Part shown: piece after piece, positions 1-5,285 of the stretch
Position numbering within the stretch: the stretch's first letter is position 1
Layout: each line of letters opens with the position of its first letter
NCBI GenBank assembly: GCA_023428805.1
Contig: JAEYWW010000289.1
Span: 1 to 5,285, forward strand
From: Armatimonadota bacterium
GTDB lineage: Bacteria; Armatimonadota; Fimbriimonadia; Fimbriimonadales; Fimbriimonadaceae
Direction of reading: 5' to 3'
DNA length: 5,285 nt
Translations under genes and position numbers: made by a program
The notes under the pieces: generated by a model
Database searches by the model: none
Seen by the model: only the letters and a program-made list of their open reading frames with translations
Told to the model about the DNA's origin: nothing

Positions 1-203
1 GTTCCCACGAGGCTCGCACACCTCTCAAGTTCTCAAAAGGGATCCGATCTGCCGCCGGACTGGGCGACGCAGCGATTGTGGTGCACCTCTCCCGAAGTTT
101 CAATACTCCGTATCCCACAAGCCGCCCATAGAAGCACTGCCCTCAGAAATCACCGGGGATGCTATGCCGCACACCGAAAACCAAGATCAGTCATAACTAA
201 CCC
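1..203. other. Upstream leader / intergenic region without a gene
   Basis: I see no convincing coding region, tRNA or conserved RNA here. A stop codon (TAA at 198-200) sits in frame just before the ATG at 204, so the first gene does not extend into it. The promoter of the plus-strand operon should lie here, but no strong -35/-10 pair is visible. The best weak match is TTGTGG (76-81) with TTCAAT (99-104) at 17-bp spacing, too poor to call. An imperfect direct repeat is present: CACCTCTC followed by AAGTT and TCAA at 19-36, and again at 84-103 with three extra bases inserted. No Shine-Dalgarno-like purine run precedes the ATG at 204. Confidence 0.6.
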
Positions 204-629
204 ATGAACCAAAACAGGGCGGCAATCGGCTGGCGGGAGAGGCTCGCGCTTCCGGACTGGGGGATTGATTCGATCATCGCCAAGGTGGACACCGGGGCGC
301 GGACGAGTTCGATCCATGTGGCGGATGTGCGGGAGATCGACGAGAAGACCGTCGAATTTGAGGTCGTGCTTGGCCGCAGGCAAGCGCACCGCCATGTCAC
401 CGTCCAGGCTCCCTTCGTGCGCCACTCGCGCGTCCGATCCAGCAACGGCGTGGTCACGGAGCGGTATGTTGTGCGGTCCCGGATGATTCTGGCAGGGGTC
501 GAGAAGGAGATCGAAGTGAGTCTGATGGCCCGCGACAACATGATCTGTCGTATGCTTTTGGGAAGAACCGCGCTAGGAGCCGATTTCGTGATCTACCCCG
601 ACATCAAGCATATCAAGGCGGTTCCGTGA
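204..629 (+). CDS. Retropepsin-like ATP-dependent zinc protease family protein (RimB-like)
   Basis: This 141-residue protein matches the 'putative ATP-dependent zinc protease' family (PF05618, formerly DUF785), a single-domain retropepsin-like fold often encoded beside RimK. Visible hallmarks are the opening IGWRERLALPDWG (8-20), the aspartic-protease-like motif VDTGARTSSIHV (28-39) with candidate catalytic Asp29, the SSNGVVTERYVV strand (79-90), and the hydrophobic-hydrophobic-Gly segment RMLLGRTAL (116-124). The length is normal for the short form. The start is fixed by an in-frame stop directly upstream and by the family motif beginning at residue 8. The stop codon overlaps the GTG start of the rimK-like gene. 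In Pseudomonas, RimB is reported to be a protease acting with RimK on polyglutamylated ribosomal protein S6, and a role in trimming glutamate tails is inferred here from family and context. The 'zinc' and 'ATP-dependent' labels are historical names, and the sequence shows only an aspartic-protease-type motif. Confidence 0.88.
   Translation: MNQNRAAIGWRERLALPDWGIDSIIAKVDTGARTSSIHVADVREIDEKTVEFEVVLGRRQAHRHVTVQAPFVRHSRVRSSNGVVTERYVVRSRMILAGVEKEIEVSLMARDNMICRMLLGRTALGADFVIYPDIKHIKAVP
615..621 (+). promoter_or_regulatory. Shine-Dalgarno site for the rimK-like gene
   Basis: AAGGCGG differs from AAGGAGG at one base and ends four bases before the GTG at 626; its AAGG core is seven bases away. It lies inside the 3' end of the preceding gene and supports the GTG start that overlaps the upstream stop. 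It is the only clear ribosome-binding site of the four gene starts visible in the window. Confidence 0.55.
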
Positions 630-1804
630 AAATCGCCATTCTTTCGGTCAATCCGCGCTGCTACAGCACACGACGTCTGCGCGAGGCGGCGGCGGAGCGC
701 GGGCACAGCGTCAAGGTGCTCAACACCCTCAAATTCTCCCTCTCACTCGAGCAGGCGCAGCCGGAACTCTACTTCCGCAATCGTCGCATCTCCGCCTACG
801 ATGCGGTGATCCCGCGCATCGGATCGAGCATCACGGTGTTCGGAACCTCCGTCGTCCGCCAATTCCAGCAGATGGGCGTTTTCTGCGCGAACACGGCCAA
901 TTCGATCAACAACTCCCGCGACAAGCTGCGCGCGCTCCAGATTCTCAGCAAACACGACATCGGCATCGCCCCGACCGCCTATGTGCGCGACAAAGGCGAC
1001 ATCCTCGCGGCCATTGAGCGCGTCGGCGGGGCGCCGGTCATCATCAAGCTCCTGCAGGGAACACAGGGCATGGGTGTGATCCTGGCGGAGAACCAGAAGG
1101 TCGCCGAAGCCATCATCGAAACCCTCTACGGCGCGAAGCAGAGCGTTCTCGTGCAGAAGTTTGTCTCCGAATCCAAGGGCCGCGACATCCGCGCCTTTGT
1201 GGTGGGCGACAAGGTCGTCGCCGCGATGCGCCGGGTCGCGCAGGGCCAGGAATTCCGCAGCAACATCCACCGCGGCGGGCGCGCCGAAAAGGTGGAGCTC
1301 GACGCCGAATACACAAAAACCGCCGTCCGCGCCGCCCAGCTTCTGGGCCTGCGTGTGGCCGGCGTGGACATCCTGGAGAGCAAGGACGGTCCGCAGGTGA
1401 TCGAAGTCAACTCATCGCCGGGGCTGGAGGGGATCGAGACCTGCACCGGAGTCGATGTCGCGGGCGCGATCATCGACTACATCGTCGATCAGGTGACCTT
1501 CCCGGAACTCGACATCCGCGAGCGTCTGACCGTCGCGCAGGGATACGGAGTCGGCGAATTCTGGATCGCGGGCGACTCCCAAATGGTCGGGAAGCCGATT
1601 CAAAACTCCGGCCTCTGGGATCAGGACATCTCAGTTCTGTGGCTGGAGCGCGAGGGCGTCACCTATCCCAATCCCAAGCCGGATTTCTGCCTCTTTGCGG
1701 GCGACCACCTTCTCTGTTTCGGACGGATGAGCGGCATGAAGCATCTTTTGCCGCCTCCCAAGCGTCGGAAACGAAAGAAGGCGGCTTCGCCGCTGAGTGC
1801 ATGA
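626..1804 (+). CDS. rimK: RimK-family alpha-L-glutamate ligase with C-terminal RCK_C (TrkA-C)-like domain
   Basis: Residues 1-290 align without major gaps with E. coli RimK, the ATP-grasp enzyme that adds glutamates to the C-terminus of ribosomal protein S6 in the cytoplasm. Visible features are the N-terminal MKIAILS strand, DAVIPRIG (59-66), the ATP-binding Lys141 and glycine loop GTQGMG (145-150), RSNIHRGG (211-218), Asp248 in AGVDIL, and the metal-binding EVNSSPGLEG (260-269) with Glu260 and Asn262. The known enzyme stops near 300 residues, but this one has 392. Residues about 304-375 resemble an RCK_C/TrkA-C domain: a VGEFWI strand, SQMVGKPIQNSGL, DISVLWLER, then NP and AGDHLLCFG. A lysine/arginine-rich tail follows (379-385). 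RCK_C domains in K+ transport regulators bind small ligands, including c-di-AMP in some proteins, so allosteric control of the ligase is an inference. The start is a GTG within the preceding stop (GTGA). The RimK assignment is firm; the S6 substrate is not proven. Confidence 0.93.
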   Translation: MKIAILSVNPRCYSTRRLREAAAERGHSVKVLNTLKFSLSLEQAQPELYFRNRRISAYDAVIPRIGSSITVFGTSVVRQFQQMGVFCANTANSINNSRDKLRALQILSKHDIGIAPTAYVRDKGDILAAIERVGGAPVIIKLLQGTQGMGVILAENQKVAEAIIETLYGAKQSVLVQKFVSESKGRDIRAFVVGDKVVAAMRRVAQGQEFRSNIHRGGRAEKVELDAEYTKTAVRAAQLLGLRVAGVDILESKDGPQVIEVNSSPGLEGIETCTGVDVAGAIIDYIVDQVTFPELDIRERLTVAQGYGVGEFWIAGDSQMVGKPIQNSGLWDQDISVLWLEREGVTYPNPKPDFCLFAGDHLLCFGRMSGMKHLLPPPKRRKRKKAASPLSA

Positions 1805-2808
1805 CCACCCACGCAGAGTTGGAAATTGCCGGCCAATCCATTGATTTGGGGGAGACGGCGACCATTGAACTGGACATGGGGCAGGGGATCACGGGCGGCG
1901 CGATACGCTTGCCCGTCCACGTTCAACGCGGCCCTCGTCCCGGCCCGACCGTGCTGGTCACGGGCGCCGTTCATGGCGACGAATACAACGGCGCGGCAGT
2001 GGTTCGGCACCTCATCACGAATCCTGCTTCCTTGTCACGAGGTTCGCTGGTTCTGGTTCCGGTGGTCATCATTCTCGCCTTCGAGCAGCGCACCCGCTAC
2101 ATGCCGGATCGGCGCGACTTGAACCGATGCTTCCCTGGGCTGACGGAAGGGAGCTTGTCGAGCCGATACGCGGCGACCTTCTTCCAAGAAGTCGTGCAAA
2201 AGTGCTCCTGCGGCGTTGATCTCCATTCGGCGGCCTCTCCCCGAACCAACTATCCCAATGTCCGGGCTGATCTGGGAGATTCCGAGTGCCAGAAGCTCGC
2301 AAAGATGCTCGGGTGCGAGATCGTTCTGGATGCAAAGGGGATCGTGGGCACTCTCCGGCGCGAGGCGACGACGGCGGGCATCCCGACGGTGCTGCTCGAA
2401 GCCGGAGAGACGATGCGGATCGAGCCGGGGATGGTGTCCTATGCGCTGGGGCGTGTGATGAGCGTCCTCGCGGGTTTGGGAATGGTGGAAGGCGAACCCG
2501 CAAAGCCCAAGTTTCAGGCGGTCATCAAGAAGAACTTTTGGATTCGCGCGGATTTTGGCGGAATCCTCCACTTCCATGTCTCGGCGGGGGATGTCGTCAG
2601 AAAAGGTCAGCGGATCGCGACGCAGACAAACGTGATTGGTGACGAATTGGCCGAAGTCCGGTCCTCAAGCGACGGTTTTGTGATTGGCATGACCACGGCT
2701 CCGACTGTCCTGCCGGGCGACCCGATCTGCCATCTCGCTGTTCCTCGGGGGGGATTGAAGCCGATCCTGAACGCCATCAGCGATTCGCCCGCTCTCGGGC
2801 TGGTTTGA
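1801..2808 (+). CDS. Succinylglutamate desuccinylase/aspartoacylase (AstE/AspA) family zinc hydrolase
   Basis: A 335-residue member of the AstE/AspA family (PF04952), zinc-dependent deacylases with a carboxypeptidase-A-like fold. The zinc ligands are recognisable as His58 and Glu61 in AVHGDEYNG and His142 in GVDLHSA. The substrate-binding stretch RRDLNRCFPG (104-113) and candidate catalytic Glu200 in VLLEAGE are present. The C-terminal part (about 247-314) has the barrel pattern common in this family: GGILHFHVSAGDVVRKGQ, then SSDGFV, then LPGDPICHLA. The chosen ATG overlaps the rimK stop (ATGA), and the protein begins well before the first family motif. An in-frame GTG at 1639 would add 54 residues encoded out of frame within rimK and is unlikely. 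The true substrate is unknown. AstE proper acts in arginine catabolism, but no arginine genes are nearby. Coupling to rimK and the RimB-like gene points to hydrolysis of a glutamyl or N-acyl bond made by the ligase (inference). No clear Shine-Dalgarno site is seen, consistent with translational coupling. Confidence 0.9.
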   Translation: MTTHAELEIAGQSIDLGETATIELDMGQGITGGAIRLPVHVQRGPRPGPTVLVTGAVHGDEYNGAAVVRHLITNPASLSRGSLVLVPVVIILAFEQRTRYMPDRRDLNRCFPGLTEGSLSSRYAATFFQEVVQKCSCGVDLHSAASPRTNYPNVRADLGDSECQKLAKMLGCEIVLDAKGIVGTLRREATTAGIPTVLLEAGETMRIEPGMVSYALGRVMSVLAGLGMVEGEPAKPKFQAVIKKNFWIRADFGGILHFHVSAGDVVRKGQRIATQTNVIGDELAEVRSSSDGFVIGMTTAPTVLPGDPICHLAVPRGGLKPILNAISDSPALGLV

Positions 2809-2831
2809 GGGCGGGCTTCAATCGGCATTTT
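2787..2831 (+). terminator. Candidate terminator of the plus-strand operon, straddling the stop codon
   Basis: In RNA, 2787-2797 pairs with 2806-2816: GCCCGCTCTCG against TGAGGGCGGGC. This gives about eleven pairs, including G-U wobbles at 2793/2810 and 2797/2806, with an eight-base loop. The stem contains the TGA stop at 2806-2808. The downstream sequence TTCAATCGGCATTTT is only moderately T-rich, so the U-tract is poor. Both wobbles become A-C mismatches on the other strand, so the element should favour the plus direction. Confidence 0.45.
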
Positions 2832-2848
2832 GAGCCGCAAGCGGCTCA
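2831..2848. repeat. Perfect 8-bp palindrome, first of a pair
   Basis: TGAGCCGC at 2831-2838 and GCGGCTCA at 2841-2848 are exact inverted copies around AA. It lies between the stop codons of the two convergent operons and is followed by CACTCCA (2847-2853, overlapping the arm). It would form a hairpin on either strand. On the minus strand it lies downstream of pyk, but the following sequence AAAATGCCG has no T tract, so it is not a textbook terminator in that direction. Confidence 0.6.
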
Positions 2849-2855
2849 CTCCAGA

Positions 2856-2873
2856 GCTCAAACGAGTTTGAGC
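2856..2873. repeat. Perfect 8-bp palindrome, second of a pair
   Basis: GCTCAAAC at 2856-2863 and GTTTGAGC at 2866-2873 are exact inverted copies around GA. Like the first palindrome it is followed by CACTCCA (2873-2879), and its arms share the TTTGAGC / GCTCA edge with the first. It ends ten bases before the pyk stop codon (complement of 2883-2885), where it could act as a transcription barrier or protect the pyk mRNA 3' end. Confidence 0.6.
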
Positions 2874-2882
2874 ACTCCAACG

Positions 2883-4286
2883 TTAGACTTTGTGAACCAT
2901 GATCAGGTTGGTGTGCCCGGGCTGTCCGGCGGGAATGCCCGCGATGATCACAACTCTGTCGCCTGATTTGATTTTTCGTCGTGATCGGAAGGCCTCCAAA
3001 GCGGTCTCAATCGCCTCATCCGAGGTGCCGGGAATCGGGGCATAGACCGACTCGACCCCCCAGACCAGGGATAAAAACCTCTCCGTTCGCCTGTCCCAGC
3101 AGCAGCAGTAGATCGGTGCATTTGGCCTGTGCCGACTGACGAGGCGCGGGGTCATCCCGCTCGTGGAACTGCAGATGATCGTGCGGGCTCGGAGGGAATC
3201 GGCCAGATGGACCGCGCTGGCGGCGACGGCATCGGTGGCCAAAGGCATCATGCGTTCATTGCGCTGATCAATCAGGCGGCGGTCGAGGCCGGTCATGCGC
3301 TCCGCCTTTCGCGCGATTGAGTCCATCATCGCCACCGCTTGAATTGGGTATTCGCCTGCGGCGGTCTCGCCGCTCAGCATGACTGCGTCGGTGCCGTCGA
3401 AGATCGCGTTGGCCACGTCGCTCGCCTCGGCGCGTGTCGGGCGGATCGACTTGATCATGCTCTCCAGCATCTGGGTTGCGGTGATGACTGGCCGTCCGTA
3501 GATGGCGCAGCGATGGATGATCTTCTTCTGGGCAATGGGGACGTCTTCCAGGCTCATCTGAAGCCCGAGGTCACCCCGGGCAACCATCACGGCATCGCTC
3601 ATGCGGATGATTCCGTCCAAGTCCTTCAACGCCTCGGGAGTCTCGATTTTTGAGACAAGCCGAATGGGTGATTTGTGCTCGTCCACGATGCCGCGCAGTT
3701 CGGCCATATCCTCCGCGCTGCGCACATAGCTCAGCGCGAGGAAGTCAGCGTCAATCGCAATCGCCTCACGAATGTCGGGGAGATCTTTGGGTGTAAGGCA
3801 GCCGACCGAGAAAGAGCGGCCCGCGACCGTGATTCCCTTGCGGGAATACACGGTGCCCCCGCTGAGGGCGACACCATGAGCCAATCCATCTTCGACGCGG
3901 CTGATGCGAATTTCAATGTCGCCGTCACCCAGAAGCACTCGTGCTTTCGGCTGGATTCCATTCCAGATCGGGCCATCGGCGAGTGGAATATTTGCTCCGC
4001 GTCCGTGCCCGAGCGTCACCTTCTGCTTCGGTTTCAGAAGGAATCCTTCGGGCGGCAGGTCTCCGATGCGGAACTTAGGCCCTTGAAGGTCGACCAAGAT
4101 TCCGATGGGCGAGAGGGGGCGCTCGATGGCGCGGATCCACTTCACCCATTCCCGCTTTTCCTCCCAGGTTCCGTGGCTGCAGTTGAGCCGGGCGACGTTC
4201 ATCCCTGCCGCGACCAGCTCCTTGATCTTGGCCTGGGTGTTGGTCGCGGGGCCAAGGGTGCAGACAATCTTGGTGCGGCGCTTCAT
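2883..4286 (-). CDS. pyk: Pyruvate kinase, predicted K+-independent type
   Basis: A complete 467-residue pyruvate kinase, the last step of glycolysis (phosphoenolpyruvate plus ADP to pyruvate plus ATP), cytoplasmic and usually tetrameric. Motifs in order are RRTKIVCTLGPA (3-14), ARLNCSHG with Arg33, Asn35 and Ser37 (32-39), DLQGPKFRIG (66-75), a B domain of about 77-160, LSYVRSAEDM (185-194), the catalytic-lysine/metal motif SKIE (Lys213, Glu215), VARGDLGL (235-242), ITATQMLESM (268-277), and the closing NLIMVHKV. Length is normal. The position equivalent to rabbit muscle Glu117 is Lys71, with Leu67 where Thr113 would be; this combination is associated with K+-independent enzymes. Residues 394-396 are three consecutive cysteines in the C-terminal regulatory domain, which is unusual. 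The ATG lies nine bases after the stop of the upstream CBS-domain gene, and no Shine-Dalgarno site is evident, suggesting cotranscription and perhaps coupling. The allosteric effector cannot be read from the sequence. Confidence 0.97.
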   Translation of the reverse strand: MKRRTKIVCTLGPATNTQAKIKELVAAGMNVARLNCSHGTWEEKREWVKWIRAIERPLSPIGILVDLQGPKFRIGDLPPEGFLLKPKQKVTLGHGRGANIPLADGPIWNGIQPKARVLLGDGDIEIRISRVEDGLAHGVALSGGTVYSRKGITVAGRSFSVGCLTPKDLPDIREAIAIDADFLALSYVRSAEDMAELRGIVDEHKSPIRLVSKIETPEALKDLDGIIRMSDAVMVARGDLGLQMSLEDVPIAQKKIIHRCAIYGRPVITATQMLESMIKSIRPTRAEASDVANAIFDGTDAVMLSGETAAGEYPIQAVAMMDSIARKAERMTGLDRRLIDQRNERMMPLATDAVAASAVHLADSLRARTIICSSTSGMTPRLVSRHRPNAPIYCCCWDRRTERFLSLVWGVESVYAPIPGTSDEAIETALEAFRSRRKIKSGDRVVIIAGIPAGQPGHTNLIMVHKV

Positions 4287-4295
4287 AGGGTGAGA

Positions 4296-5285
4296 CTACC
4301 GGAGAGCTTCAACCACAGCGTCCATAAGGTCGCCGTGGGTGTCAATTTTCTCGACCCCAACCTTGGCAATGCGCCGTCCGTCGGTCTCTTCGACCTTGAA
4401 GCGATATCCTTCGTGCTCGCAGGACTCTCCCTCCACGGGCTGACGGCCAAAAATGCCGAAGACGTAGCCGCCGATCGTGTCAAATTCGTCGCTTGTGAAG
4501 GTTGAGCCGATTTCGTCGTTCAAGTCGTCGAGGTGGAGCTTGCCATCTACGACAAATCCTTCACCATTGGCCACCACGGGCGGTTCCTCGTCGTCGTATT
4601 CATCGACGATCTCACCGACGACCTCTTCCACGATGTCCTCAATCGTCACGATTCCCGCCGTTCCGCCGAATTCGTCCTGAATGACGACGAGTTGGGTCTT
4701 GCTGACCCGCATTTCGTGGAGGAGGTCGTGAAGGCTCTTGCTTTCCGTCACAAAAACAGCGGGCCGCATGATGTGATGGATGGGGCGGTCGGTCTCGCCC
4801 GTCGAAAGCACGGCGAGGACGTCTTTGGCATGGACGATCCCAAGGATCTGGTCATCTGTGCCCTCGTAAACCGGGATGCGCGAATGGCCGGTCTCTTCGA
4901 CCATCTTGGCCACATCGATCAACGCTGCGGAGATGGGGATGGAGTCCAAATCAATTCGGGGGGTCATGATTTCGCGGGCGATGGTGTCCCCGAACTCGAA
5001 GACGGAATCAAGCATCTCCGCCTCCACAACTTCGAGTTCGCCGCTCTCGCCTGCTGTTTCAATCAGATTCTTGATCTCCTCTTCACGCTCGTTCGCAATG
5101 GTGAAGGTCGCATCTGCTCCGAATCGCTTGGTGGCGAGATTGGCGATGGCCAGAGACGCCTTGCCGGGCAGCCAGAAAACATAGACGAAAACCTTCAGAA
5201 AAGCAGCCAGCTTCAGACAGGCTCGAACTGGGTGGCTTGCCGCAAAAGTCTTCGGGATCAGTTCTCCGATGATGACGTTCACCGC
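4296..5285 (-). CDS. CNNM/CBS/CorC_HlyC-domain membrane protein (hemolysin C/CorC family), 5' end outside window
   Basis: This is the C-terminal 330 or so residues of a HlyC/CorC-family protein; the reading frame runs off the right edge without a start. The GTG at 5280-5282 is an internal valine just ahead of the conserved GELIPKTFA motif of the CNNM (DUF21) transmembrane domain. Counting from that valine as residue 1, a hydrophobic stretch at about 22-50 is the end of the membrane domain. Two CBS repeats follow (about 105-160, starting EIMTPRIDL, and 168-225, containing DEFGGTAGIVTIEDIVEE), then an acidic linker EYDDEE and a CorC_HlyC domain (about 238-312) with DEFDTIGGYVFG. CBS pairs in this family bind adenine nucleotides and control divalent-cation, chiefly Mg2+, movement across the inner membrane. 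The 'hemolysin' name is historical. It is probably the first known member of a transcript that continues into pyk. Confidence 0.92.
   Translation of the reverse strand, partial: AVNVIIGELIPKTFAASHPVRACLKLAAFLKVFVYVFWLPGKASLAIANLATKRFGADATFTIANEREEEIKNLIETAGESGELEVVEAEMLDSVFEFGDTIAREIMTPRIDLDSIPISAALIDVAKMVEETGHSRIPVYEGTDDQILGIVHAKDVLAVLSTGETDRPIHHIMRPAVFVTESKSLHDLLHEMRVSKTQLVVIQDEFGGTAGIVTIEDIVEEVVGEIVDEYDDEEPPVVANGEGFVVDGKLHLDDLNDEIGSTFTSDEFDTIGGYVFGIFGRQPVEGESCEHEGYRFKVEETDGRRIAKVGVEKIDTHGDLMDAVVEALR

Noticed and set aside
76..104. Possible sigma-70 promoter TTGTGG - 17 bp - TTCAAT
   Set aside because: Both boxes match poorly (the -10 only 4 of 6) and many such matches occur by chance; not enough to annotate.
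743..1270. A 175-codon open frame on the minus strand opposite rimK
   Set aside because: It mirrors the codon bias of rimK; the translation is rich in Asp, Arg and Ala with no recognisable motif.
1781..1793. Small hairpin GCGGC-TTC-GCCGC just before the AstE-like start
   Set aside because: Only five base pairs, inside rimK coding sequence for its Ala/Ser-rich C-terminus; likely a by-product of codon use.
1639..1800. N-terminal extension of the AstE-like protein from the GTG at 1639
   Set aside because: It would overlap 166 bases of rimK in another frame, adds sequence unlike the family, and the ATGA overlap at 1801 is a better start.
2035..2577. A 180-codon minus-strand open frame opposite the AstE-like gene
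   Set aside because: Shadow of a well-supported hydrolase gene; no domain-like pattern and no start signal.
3675..4505. A 276-codon open frame on the plus strand opposite pyk and the CBS-domain gene
   Set aside because: It lies entirely antisense to two strongly recognisable proteins and its translation shows no family pattern; long antisense open frames are expected at this GC content.
5280..5282. GTG as the start of the CBS-domain gene
   Set aside because: The open frame continues to the window edge and the GTG falls just before the conserved GELIPK motif inside the membrane domain, so it is an internal valine.

Overview
The window is an ordinary-looking, gene-dense bacterial chromosome segment of moderately high GC content, roughly 58-60% by eye. 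It holds two convergent gene groups separated by a short intergenic stretch rich in hairpins. There is no sign of mobile elements, CRISPR arrays, tRNA or rRNA. Weak or absent Shine-Dalgarno sequences, a lysine-type (predicted K+-independent) pyruvate kinase and the gene mix suggest a Gram-negative environmental bacterium. The Verrucomicrobiota (PVC group) are my best guess, held loosely because no phylogenetic marker is present.

Plus-strand group (204-2808). After a 203-base leader with no gene come three tightly packed genes: a small retropepsin-like 'ATP-dependent zinc protease' (RimB-like), a RimK-type ATP-grasp glutamate ligase, and a zinc-dependent succinylglutamate desuccinylase/aspartoacylase (AstE/AspA) family protein. 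Both junctions are 4-base start/stop overlaps (GTGA at 626, ATGA at 1801), so the three are very probably one translationally coupled operon. Together they look like a system that adds glutamate residues to a protein (ribosomal protein S6 is the classical RimK target) and trims or hydrolyses them. The RimK here is about 90 residues longer than the E. coli enzyme. The extra part resembles an RCK_C (TrkA-C) ligand-binding domain followed by a basic tail, which is the most interesting feature of the window.

Intergenic region (2809-2882). A GC-rich hairpin straddling the stop codon of the third gene is a candidate terminator for the plus-strand operon. It is followed by two perfect 8-bp palindromes, each flanked by the same 7-mer (CACTCCA). 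These could be a bidirectional terminator or a REP-like repeat pair.

Minus-strand group (2883-5285). This begins beyond the right edge with the 3' portion of a CNNM/CBS/CorC_HlyC membrane protein (hemolysin C / CorC family, putative divalent-cation transport). After a 9-base gap comes a complete pyruvate kinase gene, so the two are probably cotranscribed. The pyruvate kinase carries Lys in place of Glu at the K+-dependence position.
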